Source of the DNA: Cryptomeria japonica
Taxonomy: Eukaryota > Streptophyta > Pinopsida > Cupressales > Cupressaceae
Assembly (NCBI RefSeq): GCF_030272615.1
Contig: NC_081406.1
Location: 189,623,391 to 189,687,390, forward strand
Reading direction: 5' to 3'
Length of the DNA: 64,000 nt
A model generated the notes under the pieces. The model had not been told where the DNA came from. It saw only the letters and a list, made by a program, of their open reading frames with translations, and ran no database searches. A program made the position numbers and the translations under genes. Below, piece after piece: positions 48,340-59,717 of the stretch (position 1 is its first letter; each line of letters opens with the position of its first letter).

Positions 48340-49140
48340 CAAAAGTTGAACTTGTTTGTTGTTGTGAAATATATCAATCCTCCCAAGTACAACTCTATAC
48401 TTGTTCCTACACACAAAGAGAAGGGGAAAATTATTGGGAATAGGGTTTTGCCTTAGGTCAAACCCCAGTTTTGGAATTAACCATGAAATTCAATTGATAA
48501 ATATAATGAAAGACTACAGTAAAATACTTTCCTTTTGAGGGAAAGGCTGAAAATGATTGAAAACATAATAATATACCTCGATGAAGTTTTATTTTACCTT
48601 CACAAAGGAATTAGGGTTTCATGTATGTTGTCTTCATAAAACATAGATCATGGATGTCATCTTCAATGTCTAAAACTTGACTTCACTTCTACTCCAATGC
48701 TTGATGAAAGACAGATTGTTTGCTCACTTGAATTTGTTAAAGTGTAGTTGAGGTCTTGAATGGGGTTAGGTTTAAAATGAGAGGGTAGACCTCATTTTAT
48801 ACTCGCTTGTCAAAAAACAAATTGAATTCTCGAATCAAGCCAACATGGGATCTAGGTCCCTGCTAAAATTATGTGACTATTATGAGGCTTTGAATTGGGC
48901 CCTTTTTGAGAGGATGCCATGGTCCTGATTTAGGACTAGGGCTCCTCGAACCATGGTCTTGATTTAGGACTAGGGTACCTAGAACCATGGTCCTAGAAAT
49001 TAGGGCTCTAGGTTTCGAGGGAGTCTATGAAGATGGTGGAAAAGCATGTTTGATAGGTTATGTGAGTGGAATCAACACTTATGTCAATCCTTGGAAGGAA
49101 AAGCACCAAGGTGAGGTCCAAGTAAGGACAAAATTATAGC
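48340..49140. repeat. Old dispersed repeat, copy 2
   Basis: Diverged second copy of 44,880-45,610, same orientation. Near 48,915-48,995 it has three close copies of a phrase around CCATGGTCCTGATTTAGGAC. Confidence 0.6.
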
Positions 49141-50124
49141 TGAGTACAATTTAGGAAGCTACATTTAGCCCCAACTTTAGCGGGAATATGAGATTAAGAA
49201 TACTCATGGTAAAGTACAAAGGTTTGCATTGAAAGCTTTCATCAAGATATCAAAGAGACAAGACACACCAAGCCCCCAGGGACTTTAGGATCTTATTACT
49301 ATAATATCAATATAAAAGGAACATCATAAGAAAGAGAAAAGAGAGAGAGAACATGACTGCTAGCCTAGTAATAATTTCTTACTATGAGTCATGAAATTTA
49401 CCAAATTACAAAGAAAAGGGATATATTTGCAAAGTAACTTGAGTATTGAAACATGTCATCCAGTGTGTGCATAAAGTGTAAAATTGAGCGCAATGTGTGC
49501 CCCCACGTTAAATTGATTGCATACGCCTCATCGAGAGAAATTTCTTTAAGGTAGCATGCATCTAAAAGACAAGCATGCTATCAGAATGAGATGCCTAGAA
49601 AGAACAAATCAAAGGACAATGATCACAAAACATAGAAGCACATAAGGGATCCACTATCTTTGGGGTTAGTATTCTCTTATGATAAATAATGCATATCAAA
49701 GATCTTAGTATTGGAGTGACCTCACCCCCCAAAGATAATGGAACTACAAACACAATGGAAGAAGGGAACATGTGTCTTTTAAGTCAACATGGAAGAGACC
49801 AAAAGAGATCTCAACACTTTGCATCCTCCCCAAGTAGAAAACACAAGGGACAACATATAGAATAATTGAAATACAATTAGAAGAATGTCACAATGGATTT
49901 GGTCTCTTTAATACCTTGCACCAACGGAGTAACAATGGTCATCCAAAGAGAACCTAACATAACACAAAAGCACATCATAGGGGAAACACGTTACAAACAA
50001 GAAAATAGATAAGAGAGGATCTACGGAATGAATGAAGGTAATTAAGAAAATCATCCACCTCCCAATCTTGTTGAACATTATTTTGGGAAGGTGGACAAGA
50101 TGGAAGAGGATCTACTTCGATTTG
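49141..50124. other. Spacer, nothing recognised
   Basis: No gene seen. Confidence 0.45.
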
Positions 50125-50220
50125 ATTATCTTTCGGTTTGATGTGTGCTTGCTATGTTGTAGATGCTTGATCTCACTCTATGATGGTTGATGCAAGATGA
50201 GGATGTTGGCATTCTACACT
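50125..50220. repeat. 96-bp flank duplication, left copy
   Basis: It matches 57,685-57,780 with four mismatches and ends exactly where the copia element's 5' LTR begins. Its last 17 bp (TGTTGGCATTCTACACT) are the start of the solo LTR found complete at 57,764. Confidence 0.93.
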
Positions 50221-50221
50221 A

Positions 50222-51731
50222 GCATATGTGCAGAGCATGATGACATGATGATATTGTATGTTCTCGTTGATGTCAATATGCTGAAGTATGAACCGGTATG
50301 TTGTAGTAAGCAAACTGGCAAGAGAACCAGTATGATGATGTAAACCGGTATTTGTGAAAAAGTGAAGTGGTATGTTTGTTCAAGGTGAACCGATATGTTG
50401 GAATAAGAACTGGTAAATGGAAGTTTAGTATTGGGGTTTCATTTGGCATGACCACCGGTTGGTAGTCTCAACTTCAGGGTTTTCGGTTGATGCATTCCAA
50501 GCTTGTGTGATTCAACCGATGACATCTTGTGATGAGTTAGCATTGTATGAAGACCAGATAAGTGTTGCCACATCAGTCTTGTGCGCGTGAAGGATTTCCT
50601 TGAGGATCTTTCATGGAGATTGATCCTATCTACCTCGGGAATGTGCAAAGTCTTTGTAAACGGTGGAGAGCACGTGATGAGTTATCAGCTTCCTGAAGTG
50701 GCAAAGAATGAACAATGGAGAACGTCTTGAGATCTGTTCAAGACTATTGTATTCGATGCAGTGTGATTAACGGTCAGGCTTGAAGTGACTGGATTGTAAA
50801 ACCTAAATGTTTAGGGTTTAGGGTTTATGCTACCGACCTATTTGTTTCCTATAAGGTCAATGATGTTTTTCATTTTGAAGTTGTTGGCAAATGGTATGTG
50901 TGTATCCCAATGAGTGATACTTGATTATTGCCAGACTGGGGAAGTGTGTTGATACCTGCAGAGTGTGATTGTAGAAGAAAATGAGCTAAAGTGGATCTGC
51001 CTTGGCATTGAGTGTTGTTATCAGATCAGTGTACTACCTGTTGTCTTCTAACCATTTCAGCAGTTGGAAAAACCCTTAACCGGGTAGCTTTAACAGGCTT
51101 TTGTGTAAATCCTTTAATAGGGTGACTCAATTCAATGAGTTCTTCAAATCCTCTTGCAAGGTAACCACTAATAGGGTTCTAACCTTTAACTAGGTATTTA
51201 GCCATCCCTTAACTGGGTGATCCCTAGTAGGATCGGTTCCTAGCAGAACCTATTGTAATAGTCTTTAACCGGACTAGGCTCCTAACAGAGCAGACTTCAA
51301 AAGAGTTCAAGAACAGCTTGTGGGTATTCATACCCACCGTGGTTTTTCCCAGTTGGGTTTCCACGTGAAAAATCAGTGTGTCATGTGTGATGCCTTTCAT
51401 GTGATGATTTACTATTTTATGTCAAACTGGTAAAATATGTTGAACTAGCAGTCATTATATTTTTTATGATAGATTACTTGCTTATTCTTAAGGGTGAAGT
51501 GGAAATGAGGTATTAAATTGTATGGAAATCAAAGGGTTACCAGTTTATGTCTTTCACATTCTCAGTGTGTTTTACCGGTAGTAATCTGACTTAGACTGGT
51601 GTTAGTGTTTGCCAGTCAAAGTGCAGTGTTTGGAGTCAAACCAGTTCAGGAAACGTGTTTTTGCCTATACTGATTCACCCCCCCCCCTTTCAGTACCAGT
51701 TTGGTACTAAATGTTCATCATTTATTCATCA
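50222..51731 (+). repeat. 5' LTR of the copia element
   Basis: It aligns with the 3' LTR from GCATATGTGC to TTATTCATCA. The first five bases (TGTTG) of the 3' copy are absent here. Confidence 0.92.
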
Positions 51732-51733
51732 AT

Positions 51734-51745
51734 TGGTATTAGAGC
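51734..51745 (+). other. Primer-binding site
   Basis: TGGTATTAGAGC two bases after the LTR end; initiator-Met type with one C to T. Confidence 0.88.
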
Positions 51746-51802
51746 ATCTTCTAGGTCCTTTGTGTTGTAAGCTTAACCGCTTGAGGAAAAGATCCTACTC
51801 GA

Positions 51803-52740
51803 ATGATGAAGAGGGAAGGTCCAAAGTTCAACAAAGACAACTTTAAAATATGGAAGGACAAAATGAAGATATACATCAAAAGCATGGGTGCTCAACATTG
51901 GAGCTATGTTGAGAATGCTTATGTTATCCCTACCGGTACTCTCACCGATGATCAAAAGAGAGAGATTCGGGAGAATGGGCAAGTCATGGAAGCCCTAATC
52001 AGTAGTCTTCCGGCATTGAGTTTATTGATGTTCAGGATAAAGATAATCTGAAAGAAGTATGGGATGCTCTTGAGAATATCTATGGTGGTGATGAGCATGT
52101 GAAACAAGCTAAGGAAGAGAGCCTTAGGGGAAAGTTTGAAGACATGCGGATGGTTGAAGGAGAGACCATTCAACAATATGGAATAAGAATCAAAACTGTT
52201 GTTGGAGACATCAAGAGTGCAGGTGGTATAATAGATGATTCCACTGTTGTTAGCAAAGTCTTGAGATCCTTATTACCGGTCTATGTAATAAGGGTTGTTG
52301 CTATTCGGGAGTTGAGGTCTATAGACAAGACAAAGGTATCCCTAGACTCCATCATTGCTAAGTTGACAGCTTATGAGCTAAATAATTATGATGGCAGTAT
52401 TCATAAGACTGAATCAACCTTTAGAGCATCTGCTACACCATCTAGAAAGGGCAAAGAAGCTAGTACCAGTGGTGAACCAAGATAAAGAAGCGAAATGGAT
52501 GATGAGGAGATCTTGATGGAATTTGAAGCTCTTCTTGCCAAGAGACTTCCTAAGGGAACTAGTAAATATAAAGGTAAGCTCCCTTTGAAATGCTTTTCTT
52601 GCAATAGGATAGGACACATTGTTGTAAACTATCCTAATGGTGATAACAAGGACAAACCGAAGAAGTTCAAGAAGTTCAAAGGAGGAAACAGGAGAAACTA
52701 TTTTGTAGTAGTTGATGAAGGTGTCACTGATGAGGAATCA
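51803..52740 (+). pseudogene. Copia gag (broken)
   Basis: Starts MMKREGPKFNKDNFKIWKDK at 51,803, the expected distance from the primer site. A frameshift near 52,015 moves it to the frame with YGGDEHVKQAKEESLRGKFE and the UBN2-type block GETIQQYGIRIKTVVGDIKS. A stop lies near 52,483. The zinc knuckle CFSCNRIGHIVVNY at about 52,591 has lost its last cysteine (tyrosine instead), so RNA binding would be impaired. Confidence 0.88.
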
Positions 52741-53969
52741 GAAGATGAAGAAAGTGAAGACATTGTGTTTGTAGCAGTTAAGGAAGATGTGTTAGACAAG
52801 CAGGCTCTTGTCTCCCGCTTTGATAATTCTAATGAGTGGATCATTGACAGTGGTTGTTCTCACCATATGACTGGTGACTAGAGTAAGTTTCTATCTCTGG
52901 AAGAGTATGATGGTAGTGTGGTTCATTTTGGTAATGATGCACCATGTATGGTAAAAGGCAAAGGGTCCATCTCTCTGAATGAAAAAGTAGTGTTGACAAT
53001 GTGTATTGGGCAGAAGGTCTTCGACATAACCTTTTGAGTGTTGCCCAGTTGAATGATAATGGACTCACTCTGGAATTCAGAGATGGAGTGTGTAAAATAA
53101 AAGGTAAGAGTGGTGAACTGATGGCCACTGGTATGCAAACCAAAGGTAACCTATTTCAGCTGAATGCAAATATCAGTACATGTCTAATGGCTAAGTTTGA
53201 TGAAAGCTGGATATGGCATAAGAGACTCTGCCATGGAAACTTTGATAATATTGTGAAGGCCAGTAAGATCAAGGCAGTTAGAGGATTACCTATGTTGAGC
53301 AAACCGGAGAATCCTTTGTGCAGAGAGTGTCAACTGGGGAAAATGTCTTCCTCAACCTTCAAAGGTAAATCTTTCACTGTAGACAATTTACTTGATCTTG
53401 TGCATACTAATTTGTGTGGTCCTATGAAAACTAGTAGTGTGCAGGGAGATAGGTATTTTATGATTCTTACTAATGATTGCTCAAGAATGATGTGGGTCAC
53501 ATTCTTGAAGGACAAGTCTGATGCATTTGGAAAGTTCAAAGCCTTCAGAACACTAGTTGAAAAAGAAAGCGGTAAGAGGATTAAGTGCCTAAGAACTGAT
53601 CAAGGAGGAGAATTCACTTCCGATGAATTCAACAAGTACTGTGAAGAGAATGACATCAAGAGGCAACTATTTGCCCCCCAGACTCCATAGCAAAATGACC
53701 TAGTAGAGAGAAACAATCGGACTGCAGTTGAAGAAGCCAAAACTATGCCGATCCAAGGAAAAGTTGCTCACACTTTTTGGAGAGAAGCGGTGAGCACTGC
53801 ACTCTACACTATGAACCGGGTGCTCATCAAGAAAGGTAAGGATAAAACTCCTTATGAGTATTGGATCGGTAAGACACCAGTGGTAAGATACTTTAGAGTG
53901 TTTGTTATATCAAGAGGAGTGAACATCAAATCAAGTTTGATGCAAAATGTGATGAGGGAATATTCCTAG
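52741..53969 (+). pseudogene. Copia protease and integrase (broken)
   Basis: Protease motif WIIDSGCSHHMTGD (DSG at 52,846-52,854). A frameshift near 52,990 leads into the pre-integrase block (WAEGLRHNLLSVAQLN, IWHKRLCHGN, CRECQLGKMS). In the integrase core, the first catalytic aspartate is replaced by asparagine (HTNLCGP, codon 53,409). The second aspartate (RTDQGGEF, 53,598) and the glutamate (VERNNRT, 53,706) are kept. A TAG at 53,688 interrupts the motif before the glutamate where a glutamine is expected. The frame is lost again near 53,900. Confidence 0.92.
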
Positions 53970-55875
53970 GGTATTCCACAAAGAGAAAAGCTCTCAAATG
54001 TTTCAACAATAGGACTCAGAGAATTGTTGAAAGCATCAATGTTAGAGTTGATGAAACCTCTGAGAAACCTGAAGAAACCAGCAGTGAGCAAGTAGGAGAG
54101 GAACTGGTAGTAACCTTTTGGGAACTGGTTGCAAAATAGCCTAGCACAAGTAACAATGCTCCTACACTAGTAGATGTTGATGTTGATGAAGATGAGGATG
54201 AAGAAGAAAAACAAGAGGAAACAACTAAGATCATTCCTAGGTATGTAAAGCTGAATCATGATCCAAAGCAGATCATAGGAGATAAGGATGCGGGAATTCT
54301 TACAAGAAGGAAGGTCAGAGAAAACTCTTGCATGATCTCTGAATTTGAGCCTAAAACATTCAAAGAGGCACATAAAGATGAAGACTGGATCAAGGCAATG
54401 GAAGAGGAACTTGACCAGATAGAAAAGAATGGTACATGGTCTTTGGTACCCAAACCTAAGCATAAAAATGTCATAGGCACCAAATGGGTTTTCATAAATA
54501 AGCTGAATGAAGATGGCACATTGGTAAGAAACAAAGCCAGACTGGTGTGTAAAGGATATGCTCAATAAGAAGGAGAAGACTATGGAGAAACCTTTGCTCC
54601 AGTAGCCAGATTGGAAGGAGTTCGTATGCTTCTTACATATGCAACCTTCAAGGGATTCAAAGTATACCAAATAGATGTAAAATCTACATTCCTGAATGGA
54701 ATACTAGAAGAGGAGGTGTATATAGAGCAACCAAATGGGTTTTCCCTATCAAAAGATAGTGACATGGTGTGTAGGCTACATAAAGCTTTGTATGGACTAA
54801 AGCAGGCACCTAGAGCATGGTATGAACGCTTGCACTCCCATCTTGTGAAGATTGGATTTGAGAGAACAAGTGAAGATAGTAATATCTACCTAAAATCAGA
54901 AGGAGATCAGATTCTAATTTGTGAGGTATTTGTTGATGACATAATTTTTGGAGGAGATTACAAGATGAGTCATGATTTTGTAGATGAGATGAAAAAGGAA
55001 TTTGAGATGTCACTTATAGGGGAGATTAAGTTCTTCATTGGACTACAGATTCAACAAATGAAAGATGAAATCTTTATCACTCAGTCCAAGTATGTCAAAG
55101 AGGTGTTGAAGACCTTTGGCATGGAAGACAACAAACCAGTTGGTACACCGATGGTGACCGGTTGTAAATTATCAAAAGAGGATGACTCAGTGTTGGTAAA
55201 TGAGAAGGAATACCGATCAATGATTGGTAAATTGTACTATGTAGTACATAGAAGACCAAACATTACACATGCAATGGGCATTACTGCATGGTTCCAGAAA
55301 AGCCCAAGAGAATCCCACTTGGTAGTAAGATTCTTAGATATCTGAAGGGAACTATTGACTATGGATTATGGTATCCATACAGTAATGATTTCAACCTGAA
55401 AGTGTTTACAGATGCTGATTGGGCTGGTAATGTGGACTACCGAAAGAGCACAACCGGTGGTGCATTCTTTCTTGGTGGTAGACTAGTCTCATGGATGAGT
55501 AAGAAGCAGAGTTGTTTCTCTCAGTCTACAACAGAAGCGGAGTATGTTGCAGCATTTATGAACTGCACCCAAACAATTTGGATGAAGTATGTATTAAATG
55601 GATTCAAAGTTCTTGTATCTGAACCAGTAAGTATATTTTGTGACAACACAAGTGCAATTAACATCTCCAAGAATCTGGTTTTACATGCTAGAACCAAGCA
55701 TTTCGAGCTCAAGTATCATTTCTTGAGGGAGAATGTTCAGAACAAAGAGGTTGTATTGGAACATGTTTCCAGTAAGGAGCAGTTAGCAGACATATTCACC
55801 AAACCTCTACCGAAGGCTACCTTTACCTATTTGAGAGGTGAATTAGGGGTGTTGCCCCTTCAAGAGGTGAACTAA
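53970..55875 (+). pseudogene. Copia reverse transcriptase and RNase H (broken)
   Basis: RT begins after an acidic linker: AMEEELDQIEKNGTWSLVPK, GTKWVFINKLNEDG, KARLVCKGYAQ (stop at 54,566 region, glutamine expected), ETFAPVARLEGVRMLL, YGLKQAPRAWYERL and the catalytic FVDD at 54,929-54,940. A frameshift near 55,320 precedes RNase H: FTDADWAGN, QSTTEAEYVAA, FCDNTSAI, and EQLADIFTKPLP near the end. The last open frame stops at 55,873. Everything but the breaks is standard for copia. Confidence 0.94.
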
Positions 55876-55998
55876 AGGTGTGTGCTCCACATCAGTCAGG
55901 TCTTACATTGATATATCTTTTTCAGGATTGGTGTGTTGAAGGATGCTACTCCTTAGGGGGAGCAACATAGTGAAACATAGATGTGTATGCCTCCACTT

Positions 55999-56023
55999 TG
56001 GCATTGTTGTCAAAGGGGGAGAA
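55999..56023 (+). other. Second, upstream polypurine-like tract
   Basis: TTGGCATTGTTGTCAA followed by AGGGGGAGA. The same layout (quasi-palindrome then AAAGGGGGA) recurs at the terminal tract 139 bp downstream. Confidence 0.6.
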
Positions 56024-56118
56024 GATGTGAAGCAGAGAAGATATCTGCAGTATTGGGGACAAGATGTGAAGCAGAGAAGATATCTACAGTATTGGGGAGA
56101 AGATGTGAAGCAGAAGTA
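56024..56118 (+). repeat. 39-bp tandem repeat
   Basis: Units start GATGTGAAGCAGAGAAGATA at 56,024, 56,063 and (partial) 56,102, between the two purine tracts. Confidence 0.93.
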
Positions 56119-56136
56119 GAAATATATCTTTGTATA

Positions 56137-56162
56137 TTGCCATCAATGCCAAAGGGGGAGAT
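56137..56162 (+). other. Polypurine tract of the copia element
   Basis: TTGCCATCAATGCCAA then AGGGGGAGAT directly before the 3' LTR start TGTTGGC. Confidence 0.88.
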
Positions 56163-57683
56163 TGTTGGCATATGTGCAAAGCATGATGACATGATGATAT
56201 TGTATGTTGTCATTGATGTCAATATGTTGAAGTATGAACCAGTATGTTGTAGTAAGCAAACTAGCAAGAGAACCGATATGATGATGTAAACCGGTATTTA
56301 TGAAAAAGTGAAGCGGTATGTTTGTTCAAGGTTAACCGGTATGTTGGAATAAGAACCTGTAAATGGAAGTTTAGTATTGGGGTTTCATTTGGCATGACTA
56401 CCGATTGGTAGTCTCAGCTTCAGGGTTTCCTGTTGATGCATTCCAAGCTTGTGCGATTCAACCAATGACATCTTGTGATGAGTTAGTATTGTATGAAGAC
56501 CAGATAAGTGTCGCCACGTCAGTCTTGTGTGCGTGAAGGATTTCCTTGAGGATCTTGCATGGAGATTGATCCTATCTACCTCAGGAATGTGCGAAGTCTC
56601 TATAAACGATGGAGAGCGCGTAATGAGGTATCAGCTTCCTGAAGTAGCAAAGAATGAACGTTGGAGAACGTCTTGAGATTTGTTCAAGACTGTTGTATTT
56701 GAAGCAGTGTGATTAATGGTCAGGATTGAACCAACTGGATTGTAAAACCTAAATGTTTAGGGTTTAGGGTTTATGCTACCGACCTATCTGTTTCCTATAA
56801 GGTCGATGATGTTTTTCATTTTGAAGTTGTTGGAAAATGGTATGTGTGTATCCCAGTGAGTGATACTTGATTCTTGCTAGACCAGGGAAGTGTGTTGATA
56901 CCTGCAGAGTGTGATTGCAGAAGAAAATGAGTTAAAGTGGATCTACCTTGGCATTGAGTGTTGTTATCAGATCAGTGTACTACTTGTTGTCTTCTAACCA
57001 TTTCAGTAGTTGGAAAATCACTTAACCAGGTAGCTTTAACAAGATTTTGTGTAAATCCTTTAATAGGGTGACTCAATTCAATGAGTTCTTCAAATCCTCT
57101 TGTTAGGTAACCTTTAACAGGGTTCTAACCTTTTAACCGGGTATTTAGCCATCTTTTAACCGGGTGATCCCTAGCATGATCGGTTCCTAGCAGAACCTAT
57201 TGTAATAGTCTTTAACCAAACTAGGCTCCTAACAGAGCATACTTCAAAAGAGTTCAAGAACAGCTTGTGGGTATTCATCCCCACCATGGTTTTTCCCAGT
57301 TGGGTTTCCACGTGAAAAATCAATGTGTCATGTGTGACGCCTTTCATGTGATGGTTTAGTGTTTTATGTCAAACTGGTAAAATATGTTGAACTAGCTGTC
57401 ATTATATTTTTTATGATAGATTACTTTCTTATGCTTAAGGGTGAAGTGGAAATGAGGTATTAAATTGTATGGAAAACAAAGGGTCACCAGTTTATGTCTT
57501 TCACATTCTTAATGTGTTTTATAGGTAGTAATCTGACTTAGACCGGTGTTAGTTCTTTTCTAGTCAAAATGCAATGTTTGCAATCAAACCGGTTCAGGAA
57601 ACGTGTTTTTTCCTGTACTGATTTACCCCCCCCCCCCCCTCTAAGTAGCGGTTTGGTACTAACTATTCATCATTTATTCATCA
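56163..57683 (+). repeat. 3' LTR of the copia element
   Basis: 1,521 bp from TGTTGGCATATGTGC to TTATTCATCA, with TTGTCATTGATGTCAA at 56,207 and a C-run near 57,625. Confidence 0.93.
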
Positions 57684-57684
57684 A

Positions 57685-57780
57685 ATTGTCTTTTGGTTTG
57701 ATGTGTGCTTGCTATGTTGTAGATGCTTGATCTCACTCCATGATGGTTGATGCAAGATGACGATGTTGGCATTCTACACT
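57685..57780. repeat. 96-bp flank duplication, right copy
   Basis: It starts one base after the 3' LTR end and matches 50,125-50,220 with four mismatches. Confidence 0.93.
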
Positions 57781-58520
57781 AAAGTGAGAAATGATGGTGT
57801 TATCATTGATGGCAACCTACAGGCAACCACTCGGCATTCATTTGGTAAATCACCGGCAGACACTTCATCAACAACGACAATAATGTATACCGGCACCCTA
57901 GCTGACAAGATTTTGTTTATTGTATTTAATTGTAAATATCTTTTGTAAATCCGACATGGCATATTGTAATAAGACTCATATATGTATGAGATCTTGTAAA
58001 TCATTTTGTAATGAGATAGGATGGACACATGGATAATGTATAAGTGATGAATGAATATTAAGGCAGATTTTGTATAAGGGTTTATGGTTATAGTATGAGC
58101 TTAAACTGGTACTAAACCTGGCATAGCAGATGTTGAATTATAGCAGTACATTATATTGGATTCTCATAATCCATTTTGTAGGTCACTGACACTTCCATTT
58201 GTAATTGAGCAATGAGCTCTAGGAAGTTGACCTTCCTGCATGTGTAGGCCCCTCTTGTAAGTAATATCCATTCATTGGCCAGTGAGTGAATGTTGTGGGT
58301 CACAATTCCCACCGAGGTTTTTCCCACACTAGGTTTCCTTGTTAAACATCATGTGTGATGGTGTGTTTTCTATGCTATCTTTACTGTTCCTATTTATTGC
58401 ATTAATTGTTGTTTACTGGTACACTATTTTGGAATGCAAAATACTTAATAAGGTTAAATATTTTGTACACCGGTTAGATATTGATTCACCCCCCCCCTCT
58501 CAGTATCTTTCGGACTATCA
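57764..58520 (+). repeat. Copia-type solo LTR
   Basis: 757 bp from TGTTGGCATTCTACACT to TCGGACTATCA, with the features shared by copia LTRs here: TTATCATTGATGGCAA at 57,800, the GTGGG...CCCAC stem with GGTTTTTCCC (58,295-58,325), and GATTCACCCCCC near the end. No PBS follows and no internal DNA is attached. Flanking 5-bp repeats were not found. Confidence 0.75.
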
Positions 58521-59404
58521 TTAATCCTAATAGAGGATTATGCTAAATGAGATGAAAGGTGTATTCTAAATGGATATGGATGTGCAAAGGATGAGTAAAC
58601 AATTTGGCATTACGATGGTATGAAAATGAAAGTGGGTGCAAAATGGATGTAAGATGAGGGTTCAAAATGGCATTATAATTGTATGAAAATAAGAAGTGGA
58701 TGGATTGTGAAGGAAAATGAAGGGATTAATAGGTCAGGCTAGGAGATGAGGAGGCATGAAAAAGAGACACCTGTCCCTAAGAAGGGCAAGTGTCATGGAT
58801 GGAAATGACACGTTTCCTTAAGAAATACAAGTGTCATGGGAAGGAATGACATGTGTCACTGAGGACACATGCCTATTTGGGAGAGAGACACCCAAATAGG
58901 AAGGTTCTATTCCAAATATGGATATATTCCCACATATTAAGAGATTTAGCATATTTGCCCAAATTTTAGGAAATTTAGGATATTTTGGGAGTGTGCACAC
59001 ATATGGTGAGGGAAAGAGGTAAGGTTGACTAAAACCTATGGTTAGCTAGGTGGGTAAGGTTTAGAGGAAGAGTTAGATGAGGATTAGAGTTAGGAGACAT
59101 GTGGGGAAATAGAATTAATTAATTAAATTAATTTCATAATGGAAAAGGAGGAAAAGGACAAAAGGTAAATTAAATAGTCAAATTATGCATTTGAGGTATT
59201 TAATAGAAGAAAGTGGGTGGATTTAATTAATTAAATGATTTATGATTATCAAATAATTAATTAAAAGGGGAATATAGAGTAATTAATAAAATTAATTAGC
59301 TAGGAGGGAACACTAATTAATCAAATAATGTGTAATTATTTAATTAAAGGTATTCATGATAGCTAAATTCAATGAATTAAATTAATCAAATTTAGGTGTC
59401 TACA
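58521..59404 (-). repeat. Gypsy-type LTR (minus), left border uncertain
   Basis: On the minus strand it begins TGTAGACACCTAAATTTG at 59,404, the same start as the LTR at 33,710. It interrupts the RNase H of the copia relic on its right. It contains a 41-bp tandem repeat (58,766-58,860). The left end was not determined. Confidence 0.5.
58766..58860. repeat. 41-bp tandem repeat
   Basis: Units start GACACCTGTC at 58,766 and GACACGTTTC at 58,807, each containing CAAGTGTCATGG, with a partial third unit. Confidence 0.8.
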
Positions 59405-59717
59405 AAAATATGCTTGGTCCTTGAATGCATCGTGTTGGATTATTTAAAATATTTATAGCACTTGTATTATCACACAAGGTAGGAATATGATTATCATATA
59501 CCACCTTGATATCCTTCAATGTATTCTTCATCCACATCACTTGGGTGCAAAAAAATGCTGCAAAATGTACACAACCTTTATTGTTGACAAGGACATTAAG
59601 TCCTCCTTCTTACTAAACCAAGAAACCAATCTATCTCCCAAGAAAAATACACTATTGTTTGTCTTGAAATAGGATTTCAAAGAGAATTCATCATCCCTTT
59701 TATACCAAACACCATAG
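59405..59717 (-). pseudogene. Copia RNase H relic (minus), distal part
   Basis: Minus strand: YGVWYKRDDEFSLKSY, then SVFFLGDRLVSWFSKKEDLM and CDNTSAINIL. It continues the pol relic from 60,873, separated by a nested solo LTR, and is cut on the left by the TGTAGACACC LTR. Confidence 0.82.
59713..59717. repeat. Target-site duplication CATAG (left)
   Basis: CATAG precedes TGTTGCAAG and is repeated exactly at 60,868-60,872 after TTCAACA. Confidence 0.88.

Larger units (their letters stand above)
55876..56148 (+). other. Non-coding tail of the copia element
   Basis: Between pol and the PPT there is an upstream purine tract (next entries) and a short minisatellite; no coding text. Confidence 0.7.
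50222..57683 (+). mobile_element. Ty1/copia LTR retrotransposon, nearly complete
   Basis: LTR, PBS, gag, protease, integrase, RT, RNase H, PPT, LTR in copia order (integrase before RT). LTR divergence over the first ~350 bp is roughly 7% by eye. The coding part has stops, at least four frameshifts and a catalytic integrase substitution. Instead of a 5-bp target duplication it is flanked by a 96-bp direct repeat. The terminal TGTTG of the 5' LTR is missing. It inserted 17 bp inside an older LTR. Confidence 0.93.

Noticed and set aside
50204-50220. 5' LTR of the copia element starting at TGTTGGCATTCTACACT (50,204)
   Set aside because: These 17 bp match the solo LTR and its flank at 57,764, not the copia 3' LTR; they belong to the 96-bp duplicated target.
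54016-54234. Minus-strand Ser/Thr-rich frame
   Set aside because: Antisense shadow of the acidic linker between integrase and RT.
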